Assembly (NCBI RefSeq): GCF_000720765.1 | Contig: NZ_JODC01000012.1 | Span: forward strand, 124,001 to 188,000 | Source: Streptomyces sp. NRRL S-646 | Lineage (GTDB): Bacteria; Actinomycetota; Actinomycetes; Streptomycetales; Streptomycetaceae | Reading direction: 5' to 3' | DNA length: 64,000 nucleotides | In this document: positions 10,030 to 18,376 of the stretch, one piece after another | How positions within the stretch are numbered: position 1 is the stretch's first letter | Layout: every line of letters starts with the position of its first letter | The notes under the pieces: generated by a model | Told to the model about the DNA's origin: nothing | What the model saw: only the letters and a program-made list of their open reading frames with translations | Databases searched by the model: none | Made by a program: the position numbers and the translations under genes

Positions 10030-10111
10030 CGGCCGACGGCACGCGGGGCGGCGCCGGCCGTGGTCGGCGGGACGGAGGCGCGGCCGACGCCGGGCGCCTC
10101 CGTCCCGCCCG

Positions 10112-10999
10112 TCACTCCCCCGACGCCGAACCCGTCAACGCCGTAAGACTGCTGCGTACGTTGTCCATCTGCACCTGCATCTCGTCCGACTGCTCGCTGT
10201 GCTGCTGCAGCACCTGTTCCGTCTCCCGGGCGATCTGCTCCTCCTGCAGCCGCGCCGCCGCGAGGATCTCCGCGGCGCGCGCGTTCGCCTCGTCCTGGCA
10301 GCGGTGGGCGTACTCCTCCGCGTCCATGAACTCCCGCCTCGCCTCGGCCAGCTCGGCCTCCGCTCGAGCCATCCGCCCGGCCTCCCGCGCATCGATCGCC
10401 GCCGCGCGCTCGGCCTCGGCCCGCTCCACCTCGTCCCACCGCTCGGCGAACTCCTTGGCCTGCTCGGCGAGTTTCACGGTGGCGCGCTGCCGTGCCTCCC
10501 TGAGCACGCACAGCACCTCGCCCCGGCCCTCCTTCAGCGCACGCCGGGCGCCGATGCGGATCTCGTCGGCCTCGGCACGCGCCACGAGCAGCCGCTGACT
10601 GGCGTGCTCCTCGGCGTCGGCGAGTACGGACTCGGCGTGTGCCTGGGCGGCGTCGAGCACGCCGCTCGCGTGCGCCTGGGCGCCCTCCACCAGGCGCTGC
10701 GCCTCCTGCCGGGCGCGCTCCCGTACGGCCGCGGCCTCCTCCTGCACGTGCTGGAACAGGTCTCGGGCGCCTTCCCCGAGCGCCTCGTACGTCTGCGGGG
10801 ACAGCTGCGACACGGTCTCCTGCAGCAACGCGGCCTCCGCCTCCATGTCCTTGGCGAGGACGGTGAGCCGGGCCGCCCGCTCCCAGGCGGCGTCCCGGTC
10901 CAGGGAGAGCGCCTCGGCGAACACTTCGACCTGTTCGGGACAGTAACCACGCCCCCGTACGGCCCCGAAGCCATGGGGCGAGATCGGTGTGCTGCTCAT
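10112..10999 (-). CDS. Long coiled-coil protein, FilP/DivIVA-like annotation class (295 aa)
   Basis: The protein is almost entirely charged, Ala/Glu/Arg-rich heptad sequence from about residue 30 to 285, predicting one long coiled coil with repeated ARAEADEI- and AQAHAESVLADAEEHA-type segments. The first 30 residues, SPHGFGAVRGRGYCPEQVEVF, resemble the short N-terminal cap of Streptomyces coiled-coil cytoskeletal proteins often misnamed cellulose-binding proteins. The start ATG 10999 follows GAGGGG; the frame is open to 11185 but the extension is not protein-like. A filament or polarity role is an inference from the family; no enzymatic motif is seen. Confidence 0.75.
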   Translation of the reverse strand: MSSTPISPHGFGAVRGRGYCPEQVEVFAEALSLDRDAAWERAARLTVLAKDMEAEAALLQETVSQLSPQTYEALGEGARDLFQHVQEEAAAVRERARQEAQRLVEGAQAHASGVLDAAQAHAESVLADAEEHASQRLLVARAEADEIRIGARRALKEGRGEVLCVLREARQRATVKLAEQAKEFAERWDEVERAEAERAAAIDAREAGRMARAEAELAEARREFMDAEEYAHRCQDEANARAAEILAAARLQEEQIARETEQVLQQHSEQSDEMQVQMDNVRSSLTALTGSASGE

Positions 11000-11135
11000 C
11001 CTGGAACCCCTCTCCGCCGAACTCTCCGCCGTACGGGCGCGCAATGATGATTTCGCGCACATCTTGATATATCGGGCAGAAGTGTTCATAACGCGACACT
11101 CCGTAGGCGGATTGCGATCGGGGTACGAACGCAAA

Positions 11136-11168
11136 GGGCCGGGCCGGTCATGACGACCGGCCCGGCCC
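11136..11168 (-). terminator. Strong hairpin after the deaminase/SUKH-4 gene
   Basis: A perfect 14-bp GC stem (11136-11149 with 11155-11168) encloses a 5-base loop. It lies 33 bases past the stop of the 1079-codon gene and upstream of the coiled-coil gene, separating the two minus-strand units. No U-tract. Confidence 0.75.
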
Positions 11169-11200
11169 CGCACCAAGCAGCTCACCTCAGCTGTGACACG

Positions 11201-14200
11201 TCACAGCAACCCGTCCCACATCTGCTCCAGCAGCACCGACCACCAGCTCTCCGGCGAACCGAGTGCCGCCGGGTCGAGAGAGGCCAGCTGGGCCTGGAAG
11301 TCGACGGTCCAACGGCCGGCCTGCTCCTGGTTCAGCCCGAACCTGAGCCGCCACATCCGGCCCAGCAGCGCCAGACACCGCTGGAACTCGGGCAGCCCCG
11401 TGTTCACGAACTGCGGCGGCACGGGCGCACCACCGGGCCCCGCCTCCACCGGCACGGCCACGATGTTCGCGGTGCCGTACTGCACACACACCGCCCGGCC
11501 GAAGTCACTGCCCATGACGAGATAAGAGCCCGCGTCCGGGGCCGGCTGCACACCGCGCTCCTGCGCGAGCTCGGCGAGCGTCGGCACCGGCCGCCCCGGC
11601 TGGGCCTGCGCCCAGAAGAACGGACCCATGTCCGCCGGCAGCCCCGCCGCCACCAGCGAGTGCGCCACGACCGGCGGCACACCCTGCCGGGACACGGCAG
11701 CCTGCTCGAACCGGAACACACCCGGCCCGAACGCACCCGCCAGCTCCTGCCCGACCGCCTCCGGCGGAATCGGCGGCGCCGACTGCACCGGCGGCAACGG
11801 CGCCCGCACCGGCGCAGGGCGGGCCGGCCCGTCCGCCACCTGGTGCAACTCACCCTGGTGCGCGAGCAGTTGCTGCATGCCCTGCTGCCGGCTCGCGTGA
11901 TCCGTCCCGTACGGCGCGATGGACGTGATCCGCGCCTGCGGCCACTGCTCCCGGATCATCCGCGCACAGTACGCACCCGGCAGCTCGCACGACTCCAGCT
12001 CCGTGTGCAGCTCCAGCACCTGGTCCGGCGGCACGTTCATACCGCGCAGCTCGTGGAAGATCTGCCACTCCGGATGCGGCGTACCCGGCGCCGACCGCCG
12101 GATCAACTGCTGCTCGGACCCGTCCTGCGCACGGTACCGAAGCACGGCCTGGTAACCGGGCCCCACCGTCGGCTGCCCCTGCTGCGGCGGGTAGCCGTAC
12201 GAGGGCGACTGCGGCACGCCGGGCGGCGGCACCGCTCCGGACGCCATACCGGGGCCCGGCGGCGGGGGCACGCCGGGCGCGCCTACGGGGGGCCCGGACA
12301 ACACGGTCTCCGCATGATGCACGCCACCTCGGCCACCGGCACCACTGCCAGGAGCACCTGGGGCGCCGGGCATACCGGGGGCACCGGGCATGCCGGGGGG
12401 CGGCGGGGTGCCGGGGGCACCGGGAGCGCCCGGGGCACTCGGCGGCTGCGGGGCGGTCGGGGTACCCGGAGCACCGGGAGGCTGCGGGCCACCGGGACCA
12501 CCCGGAGCAGCGGGAGGCTGCGGGAAGCCAGGGGCACCGGGACCACCAGGGGCACCGGGAGCGCCCGGAGGCTGCGGGCCACCGGGACCACCCGGGGCAC
12601 CGGCAGGCTGCGGGAAGCCAGGACCACCAGGAGCACCGGGACCCACCGGAGGCTGCGGGGCGCCAGGACCACCAGGAGCACCGGGAGGCTGCGGGCCACC
12701 GGGGCCACCGGGGCCACCAGGAGCACCGGCAGGTTGCGGGAAGACAGAGCCACCCGGAGCACCCGGAGGCTGCGGGAAGCCAGGACCACCAGGAGCACCG
12801 GGAGCACCGGGAGCACCGGGAGGCTGCGGGCCACCAGGGCCACCCGGAGCACCGGCAGGCTGCGGGAAGCCAGGACCACCGGGAGCGCCAGGCGTACCCG
12901 GGGCCTGCGGGACACCAGGCGCACCAGGTGCCCCCGGAGCCGCAGGAGGCTGGGGCGGGGCACTCATGCCAGGAGCGCCGGGCGCGCTCGGTGCACCCGG
13001 GGCGCCGGGAAATGCCTGCGCGCCGGGCGCACCCGGAACACCGGGAGGACTCGGAGGCTGCGGCGCACCCGGAACACCGGGAGGCCCCGGAGGTTGCGGC
13101 GCACCCGGTCCCATCCGACCGGGGTCGGCGAGCATCGTGGCGGCTTGGTGCACGTTGGCCGGAGGCGTACCGCCGGGCGCGTTCGGCGCGCCGGGCGGGT
13201 GAGGGACGCCCGGTGGGTTCGGCGCACCCGGCGGATTCGGGGCGACGCCAGGCGGATTCGGCGCACCCCCCGCAGCCCCAGGCCCCGCAACGCCCTCAGG
13301 CCCCTCGGGACCGAGCGCCGACACCAGCTGCGTCGGAACGTACCCGCCCGCACCGGGCCCCGGCGGAGGCGGAGGCGCGCTCCCCGGTCGTGCACCCGGC
13401 GTCCCCGGAGCACTCGGCGGAGGCGGCGTGGCCGAACTCCGGCGCGGCGGAGCCGCCTTGCTCGTCGCGGCGTCGGCGATGTCCCCCGCGTTCGGCGCGA
13501 GCGGCCGCCCAGGGGCGCCCGGCGCCTGCGGGTAACCGTAAGAGGGCGCAGGCGGCACGGGCGGAGCCCCGGCACCCGGCGCCTGCGGATAGCCGTACGA
13601 CGGAGGCGCCGGCGGCGGAGGCGGCGTCCCCTGCGCTGCCGCACCCTGCGGATACCCGTACCCCGGAGGCGGCGCAGGCGCACCACCCGGCACCGCGCCG
13701 GCACCCTGCGGATACCCGTAGCCAGGAGGCGACGCAGGCGCACCCCCCGGAGCCTCCGGCTCATCCACCGCCGGCTCCACCGCAGTCCGCGGAAGCCGGC
13801 TGCCGCCGGACATCAGCGCCGTCTCGGCATCCGGCGGCGTTTCCTCACCCGCATCGTTCAGCGGCGGCGCGAACACGGTCGCGGGCAACGGGACCGAAAG
13901 GTCCTCGCCGCCGCCGTTGGTGTCCGTCCCGGCCCAGGGAGTCGCCGCCCCCCGGGGCGTACCCGGCGCGCCATCACTCGCCCCGGCCTCCGGCCACCCC
14001 GCACCCTCACCCGACGAACCAGCCGCAGCCGCACCGGCACCCCGCCGATCCGCGAGCCCCAACTTGTCCGCCGCCTCCTGCAACCACTCCGGAGGACTCA
14101 GCAGAAACGACGTCTGATTCAGATCCACCCGCGCCGAAGCCGCAGGCACCGGCTCCGCAGCCTCGTCCCGACGGCCGTACTCCTCCTCGTACCGGCGAAT

Positions 14201-14440
14201 CACCTCACCCACCGGCAACGACGGCCACAACGTCGCCTCACCGCTGTCCCTGGCGATCACCAACCGCTGCAGACCCCCGTCCGAACGCGGCCCCCCCTCC
14301 CGGTCCTCGGCCCACACCACAAACCCGAGACCGAACTCCCGCACCCGCACCTCACGATGCTGATACGACGGCACATCCCCGTTGATCCACTCCTCGGCGC
14401 GCTCCTGCGCCTGCGCGAAGGTCACCATCGCAACGCTCAC
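11201..14440 (-). CDS. Giant fusion: Imm35-like N-domain, collagen-like linker, deaminase toxin domain, SUKH-4 immunity domain (1079 aa)
   Basis: Four parts are visible. Residues 1-105 resemble the YrhB/Imm35 immunity fold (moderate support). About 105-760 is Pro/Gly/Ala-rich with collagen-like PGAPG triplets and repeated YGYPQ blocks. About 762-890 looks like a cytidine-deaminase-fold toxin domain: the catalytic-type H812-T-E814 is followed by C818 and C825 (C-x6-C), a plausible zinc site. About 905-1079 matches SUKH-4 immunity proteins (GSYLVMGSDFGRAVCV, WWSVLLEQMWDGLL). The GTG start at 14440 overlaps the stop of the upstream SUKH gene by four bases; ATG 14428 is an alternative. No signal peptide or secretion domain is seen, so the product is probably cytoplasmic. 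Toxin and immunity in one chain could be self-inhibited; activity is untested. Confidence 0.82.
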   Translation of the reverse strand: MSVAMVTFAQAQERAEEWINGDVPSYQHREVRVREFGLGFVVWAEDREGGPRSDGGLQRLVIARDSGEATLWPSLPVGEVIRRYEEEYGRRDEAAEPVPAASARVDLNQTSFLLSPPEWLQEAADKLGLADRRGAGAAAAGSSGEGAGWPEAGASDGAPGTPRGAATPWAGTDTNGGGEDLSVPLPATVFAPPLNDAGEETPPDAETALMSGGSRLPRTAVEPAVDEPEAPGGAPASPPGYGYPQGAGAVPGGAPAPPPGYGYPQGAAAQGTPPPPPAPPSYGYPQAPGAGAPPVPPAPSYGYPQAPGAPGRPLAPNAGDIADAATSKAAPPRRSSATPPPPSAPGTPGARPGSAPPPPPGPGAGGYVPTQLVSALGPEGPEGVAGPGAAGGAPNPPGVAPNPPGAPNPPGVPHPPGAPNAPGGTPPANVHQAATMLADPGRMGPGAPQPPGPPGVPGAPQPPSPPGVPGAPGAQAFPGAPGAPSAPGAPGMSAPPQPPAAPGAPGAPGVPQAPGTPGAPGGPGFPQPAGAPGGPGGPQPPGAPGAPGAPGGPGFPQPPGAPGGSVFPQPAGAPGGPGGPGGPQPPGAPGGPGAPQPPVGPGAPGGPGFPQPAGAPGGPGGPQPPGAPGAPGGPGAPGFPQPPAAPGGPGGPQPPGAPGTPTAPQPPSAPGAPGAPGTPPPPGMPGAPGMPGAPGAPGSGAGGRGGVHHAETVLSGPPVGAPGVPPPPGPGMASGAVPPPGVPQSPSYGYPPQQGQPTVGPGYQAVLRYRAQDGSEQQLIRRSAPGTPHPEWQIFHELRGMNVPPDQVLELHTELESCELPGAYCARMIREQWPQARITSIAPYGTDHASRQQGMQQLLAHQGELHQVADGPARPAPVRAPLPPVQSAPPIPPEAVGQELAGAFGPGVFRFEQAAVSRQGVPPVVAHSLVAAGLPADMGPFFWAQAQPGRPVPTLAELAQERGVQPAPDAGSYLVMGSDFGRAVCVQYGTANIVAVPVEAGPGGAPVPPQFVNTGLPEFQRCLALLGRMWRLRFGLNQEQAGRWTVDFQAQLASLDPAALGSPESWWSVLLEQMWDGLL
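12330..13260 (-). repeat. Collagen-like GXX coding repeat
   Basis: This stretch inside the 1079-codon gene encodes imperfect tandem units such as GFPQPPGAPGGPG and PQPPGAPGAPG, with Gly at nearly every third position interrupted by FPQP/PQPP blocks. Units of roughly 40-60 bases recur many times with minor changes, so copy number is likely to vary between strains and may be mis-assembled. The opposite strand also reads as Gly/Pro-rich because GGN and CCN are complementary. Confidence 0.85.
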
Positions 14441-15465
14441 TCCCCCACCGAAGAGACGGAAGAGACCGGAACGGAATGCGCGAACCCGCCGTCCACCATC
14501 AGATTCGCCACCGTCTCCAACTCCGGCGGATTGCCCGCAAGCCGCGACAAGAACACGTCGAAGTCCTCACCGCACGGCAACAGCAACCGCTCCACCCGGT
14601 CCGCCGGCGCCCACGAAGGATCCACGTCCCGAGCATCGTCATACGCACAGAACCACACCGAACCGAGCCGCTCGCCCTTCACCTTCACCGCCAGCAACCC
14701 GCCCTGCACAAACCCAACACCCAAGTAATCCTTGGTCAGATGGTCACGCAGACACTTGTTGACGTAGACCAGATCATTGACCGCCGCCTCCTCCCGCACC
14801 GTGAAGAACGGCTGGTCGATCAACAGCCCCAACTCGGCATCCAGCGCCGCACCCACCGGCGCACACCCACCCGCCGCCTTCAGAAACGAACGGTACGCAC
14901 CCGGCAGCCGATACCCGAGGTCCTCCTCGACCCCCTGCACCTGCAACTCCGTCACCGCCACACCCGACTTCGGCAACCCGAAATGCGCCGGCCGCGTCTC
15001 CTGCAACGGCCGCGTCCCCCGCTTGCCCTGATCCACGGCCGCCGTCGCGATCCCACCGTGATGCCGCAGCAACGCCTTCACCTCGACCGGCACCAACTCC
15101 AGCCGCCGCGAACCCACCACGTGATGCCACGTCCAGCCATGCGGCGTCGCCACCGCCGGCACCGTGTCCCACAACTCGTGCCCCGTCGCCGCCAACGCCG
15201 CATTCGCCGACACATAGTCCGTCAGCCGCAGCTCATCGACACCGAAACCCTCCGGCGGCTCCGCAATCTCCGCAGCAGCACGCGCATAGACCGAGAAATC
15301 GGGGTAACCACCCTCGTCAACCCGTACCCCTCTCGGGTGACGTGCGGCCCGGACCGGATCCGGGAAATGCACGACCTGCCCGGCATAGGCCGCGTTCGGC
15401 GGCGCAGCCTGCCCCCCAGCCTGGCCGCTGGGCGGTGCCCCCAGCCCGAGCCGACCTGTCGTCAT
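14437..15465 (-). CDS. WHH-type HNH/EndoVII nuclease domain fused to SMI1/KNR4 (SUKH) domain (342 aa)
   Basis: The C-terminal half (about 172-310) fits the SMI1/KNR4 (SUKH-1) immunity fold: ELQVQGVEEDLGYRLPGAYRSF, then the Asp/Glu-rich strands and WFCAYDD. The N-terminal half contains GWTWHHVV (W111-H115) followed by ELVPVEVK and RHHGG (134-138), the spacing of WHH treble-clef nucleases of polymorphic toxins. The likely product is therefore a nuclease/immunity fusion. ATG 15465 is chosen; the frame is open to 15642 but that part crosses the divergent promoter region. It is translationally coupled to the deaminase/SUKH-4 gene (GTGA overlap). No signal peptide. The WHH call rests on motif reading, not a profile search. 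Confidence 0.78.
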   Translation of the reverse strand: MTTGRLGLGAPPSGQAGGQAAPPNAAYAGQVVHFPDPVRAARHPRGVRVDEGGYPDFSVYARAAAEIAEPPEGFGVDELRLTDYVSANAALAATGHELWDTVPAVATPHGWTWHHVVGSRRLELVPVEVKALLRHHGGIATAAVDQGKRGTRPLQETRPAHFGLPKSGVAVTELQVQGVEEDLGYRLPGAYRSFLKAAGGCAPVGAALDAELGLLIDQPFFTVREEAAVNDLVYVNKCLRDHLTKDYLGVGFVQGGLLAVKVKGERLGSVWFCAYDDARDVDPSWAPADRVERLLLPCGEDFDVFLSRLAGNPPELETVANLMVDGGFAHSVPVSSVSSVGE

Positions 15466-15799
15466 GGCGGTTGCCCCCTGCGGCACTCTGGTACGACCCG
15501 CAACGACCGGCCCAAACCGCCCGCCACGCCCCGTATCGACTGTCTCGTCCGTCTCGACTTCCGTCTCGACCGTCACCGCGCGTGTCACCACGCGCCGCCC
15601 GCACACATCGCGGTGCCGACAGCCTATGCGGTACGACCGCACCGGTCACCGGGCACCGGTCAGCCGCCCTCCGCTTCCGTGACCAGCCGTCACCCCGCGG
15701 TGACAGCCCGCCCAAACCCGGGCGTGTCGCACCGCCCCAGCTTCCGCACCAGCCACGGCATTTGGCACTCTGTGACGTCCGGGGGAGGCTCGGGAGGGG
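15466..15799. promoter_or_regulatory. 334-bp divergent region of the toxin/immunity island
   Basis: This region separates the two divergent arms of the island. It contains three closely spaced GTCTCG hexamers around 15540-15570 and a perfect inverted repeat GTCACC-N4-GGTGAC at 15689-15704, a candidate operator that could co-regulate both arms. A TTTGGCACTCTGTGACG stretch about 20-40 bases before the YwqJ-like gene may hold its promoter, but no clear -10 is seen. Confidence 0.35.
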
Positions 15800-16333
15800 A
15801 TGACGATCATGAACGCGACGCAGACGGGACCACACACGGCCCCGCACACCGGGCCATCCGGCGACCCCCGCATCGGCTGGAGCGCCACCGAAACCCCCCA
15901 CGCACCCACCCTCCTCCACCGCCGCGACGGCATACTCCCCACCGTCGCCGCCGCCCTCTCCGTCCGCGGCGCCACCCTCACCGGCACCGCCGCCCGCGGC
16001 GACCAGCCCCCACCCCTGCACCCACTCGTCCAGGACTTCCTCGACACCCTCACCAGCGCCCAACGCGACCGCTTCACCGGCCGCTGCGCCGAAACCATCC
16101 TCATCTCCCGCCACATAGCCGCCGCGGACGCCGCCCGCAGCAAACGCGCCACCCGCAAACCCATGACCCACAGCGAAGCCCGCAAAGCCCTCAAACAGGC
16201 CAAACTCACCGCCCGCCGCATCCGCGAGGACGGCGACCCCCTCCACGGCAGCTTCGCCACCCCCTGCCGCGCCTGCACCGCCCTCAGCGCCCACTACGGC
16301 GTCCGCATCGTCAACCCCGCAGCAGACGACTAA
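15800..16333 (+). CDS. YwqJ-like putative deaminase (177 aa)
   Basis: A cytidine-deaminase-fold protein of the YwqJ polymorphic-toxin class. The paired zinc/catalytic signature is present: C96-A-E98 in GRCAETILI and C156-R-A-C159 in TPCRACTALSAHYGV, separated by a helical region. Residues 1-75 are variable and hydrophilic, with no signal peptide or secretion motif. The start ATG 15800 is preceded by GGGAGG; ATG 15809 is possible. It is followed 63 bases later by a SUKH-3 gene, the typical toxin-immunity order. Substrate (DNA, RNA or nucleotide) unknown. Confidence 0.85.
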   Translation: MTIMNATQTGPHTAPHTGPSGDPRIGWSATETPHAPTLLHRRDGILPTVAAALSVRGATLTGTAARGDQPPPLHPLVQDFLDTLTSAQRDRFTGRCAETILISRHIAAADAARSKRATRKPMTHSEARKALKQAKLTARRIREDGDPLHGSFATPCRACTALSAHYGVRIVNPAADD

Positions 16334-16396
16334 CCCCCCACCACCACACGCAAGACGGCCCCGCGCCGACCCACGACCCCGACGATCGAACGGCAG

Positions 16397-16891
16397 ATGC
16401 ACCCCGACCGCACATCGACCACACGCTTCCCCGTACCCGTCGACGCCGCCCTCCGCGCCGCCGGCTGGCAACCCGGACGCTGGGACATAAAACAGGCCGA
16501 GATCTGGGCCGACGCCCTCCGCGACCACACCTCACCCGCAGGCCACCGCCACGCCGTCTTCCCCGCCGCCGTAGAAGCCTGGGCCGAATTCGGCGGCCTC
16601 CACATCACCCCCACCGGACCCGGCCGCCAGATCGCCCCCGCAGCCCTCCACCTCGACCCCCTGCACGGCCTCCACATGGCCCGCACCCTCAACGACCTCG
16701 GCCGCGCCCTCGACACCGAAGTCAGCCCCCTCGGCACCGAGACAGACACCCACTCCCTCATCGCCGTCGACACCGAAGGCCGCATCTACGCCCTCGATCA
16801 CACAGGCGACTGGTACCTCGGCCCCGACATCGACCAAGCCCTCGGCAGCCTCATCTCAGGCAACGAGCCAGTACGACTCACAGCGGGCTGA
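16397..16891 (+). CDS. SUKH-3 family immunity protein (164 aa)
   Basis: The sequence follows the SUKH-3 pattern: FPVPVDAALRAAGWQPGR near the N-terminus, a central AVEAWAEFGGLHI strand-helix, a DTEGRIYALDHTGDWYLG hairpin, then a terminal helix ALGSLISG. SUKH-3 proteins commonly neutralise a toxin encoded next door; the immediate upstream neighbour is the YwqJ-like deaminase. The ribosome-binding site is weak (CGGCAG before ATG 16397), and the 63-base gap suggests co-transcription. It converges with the histidine kinase gene 22 bases away. Confidence 0.87.
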   Translation: MHPDRTSTTRFPVPVDAALRAAGWQPGRWDIKQAEIWADALRDHTSPAGHRHAVFPAAVEAWAEFGGLHITPTGPGRQIAPAALHLDPLHGLHMARTLNDLGRALDTEVSPLGTETDTHSLIAVDTEGRIYALDHTGDWYLGPDIDQALGSLISGNEPVRLTAG

Positions 16892-16913
16892 ACCCCGGAA
16901 ACGGACAGCGGCC

Positions 16914-18215
16914 CTACGCCGCCGGAATCACCGCCGACACCCGGAAACCCCCCGCATCCGTCGGCCCCGACACAAACACCCCACCCAGCGCCGTCACCCG
17001 CTCCTTCATCCCCACCAGCCCGTTCCCCCCGGACGGCAACCGCGCCGACGACGCCGAACCCACCTCCGGCGGCGGCTCGTTCTCCACCTGCATCGCAATC
17101 TCCGACACCCGATGCGCAAGCCGCACATACGTCTTCGCACCCGCCGCATGCTTGTGGACGTTCGTCAACGCCTCCTGCACCACGCGATACGCCGTCTGCT
17201 CCACCTCAGCGGCATACGACCGCACATCCCCCTCCACGGACAGATCCACCACCATGCCCGCAGCCGCCGACTGCCCGACGAGCTCCTCCAACTCCTCCAG
17301 GCAGGGCCCCTCCCCCTCATCGGCCGCCTTCGAAGCCGCCACCGCCGCCGCGACACCCACCGCCACCAACGGAACGGACCGCTCACCCCGCCCCGCGCCC
17401 CCACTCCTCAACACCCCGAGCATCTCCCGCAACTCGGTCAACGCCTGCCGCCCCATGTCCCCCACCAGCGCCGCATTCCTCACGGCCTTCTCGGGGTCCT
17501 TACGAGCAACAGCCTGCAGCGCAGCAGCATGCACAACCATCAGGCTCACCCGATGGGCCACCACGTCATGCATCTCCCGCGCAATCCGAGTCCGCTCCTC
17601 GTTCCGCGCCCACTCGGCCCGCTCCTCAGCCCGCTCGGCGAGCAACTGCAACTCCCGCTCAAGACTGTCCGCCCGCTCCCGGAGACTCTCCATGAGCCGC
17701 CGCCGCGCCCCCACATACAAACCCAGCAACAAAGGCGGCGCAGTCATCCCGATCGCCGTCGTGATCGCAGCAAACGGAACGAACCAGTCCCCCAGATCCC
17801 AGGACCCCTTGTCCATGTCCTGCCGCACCCGCACGAACATCACGATCAACATGCCGACCAGCGACATCCCCGCCAGCGACCCGATGATCCGCCGCGGCAA
17901 CTCGGAAGCAGCGAGCGTGTACAGCCCGACGATCCCCATCAGATAGCCCATCTGGGCCGGAGTGATCGCGATCGAAACCAGCACAACAGCAATCGGCCAC
18001 TGCCGCCTCACCAGCAGCGCCGAGCCCGCCAACACCCCGAACACAACCCCCGCGGCCACCGGAATCCCCGCGTCCCGCGCGAACCGAACCCCCTCGAACG
18101 CACACTCCAGCGCCGACGCCACCGCCAGACCGACATCCAACGCCGCACCGCGCCACCTGGCCCACCACCACGGCCCTCCCCGGGCCCTGGCGTCCTCTTC
18201 CCCCGTCGTGGTCAT
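16914..18215 (-). CDS. Orphan sensor histidine kinase, NarL-partner type (433 aa)
   Basis: The N-terminal half carries about five or six membrane helices (about 25-175). A short coiled linker (about 180-205) leads to a HisKA_3 dimerisation domain with phospho-accepting His in EMHDVVAHRVSLMVVHA (about 217). The HATPase domain has the N-box QEALTNVHKHA and G-box SGGNGLVGMKERV. Such kinases normally pair with an adjacent LuxR-type response regulator, but none is present here: the downstream neighbour is SUKH-3 on the opposite strand. The start at 18215 gives a basic cytoplasmic N-terminus before helix 1. Confidence 0.9.
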   Translation of the reverse strand: MTTTGEEDARARGGPWWWARWRGAALDVGLAVASALECAFEGVRFARDAGIPVAAGVVFGVLAGSALLVRRQWPIAVVLVSIAITPAQMGYLMGIVGLYTLAASELPRRIIGSLAGMSLVGMLIVMFVRVRQDMDKGSWDLGDWFVPFAAITTAIGMTAPPLLLGLYVGARRRLMESLRERADSLERELQLLAERAEERAEWARNEERTRIAREMHDVVAHRVSLMVVHAAALQAVARKDPEKAVRNAALVGDMGRQALTELREMLGVLRSGGAGRGERSVPLVAVGVAAAVAASKAADEGEGPCLEELEELVGQSAAAGMVVDLSVEGDVRSYAAEVEQTAYRVVQEALTNVHKHAAGAKTYVRLAHRVSEIAMQVENEPPPEVGSASSARLPSGGNGLVGMKERVTALGGVFVSGPTDAGGFRVSAVIPAA

Positions 18216-18376
18216 GCCTCCAGCCTAAGCGCGTCCGCGCCCCGTTTTCCGGCGAGTTTCCGTGATGGGTCTACACCACACTCCGTGACCGAGCAGGCAC
18301 GAAACCACCCACTTTCCCTCGAACTGCTGAATCGCTCACCGTTCGACCCCGGAAGCGATCATTCCGCCCGGACGGT

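Noticed and set aside
12330..13260. CRISPR array
   Set aside because: The tandem units are in-frame, of uneven length and encode a collagen-like protein. There are no spacers of constant size and no cas genes.
11150..14728. 1192-codon open frame on the plus strand and a 12390-13202 collagen-like frame
   Set aside because: Both are antisense to the deaminase/SUKH-4 gene. The Gly/Pro look arises because GGN and CCN codons are complementary; the true frame has domains at both ends.
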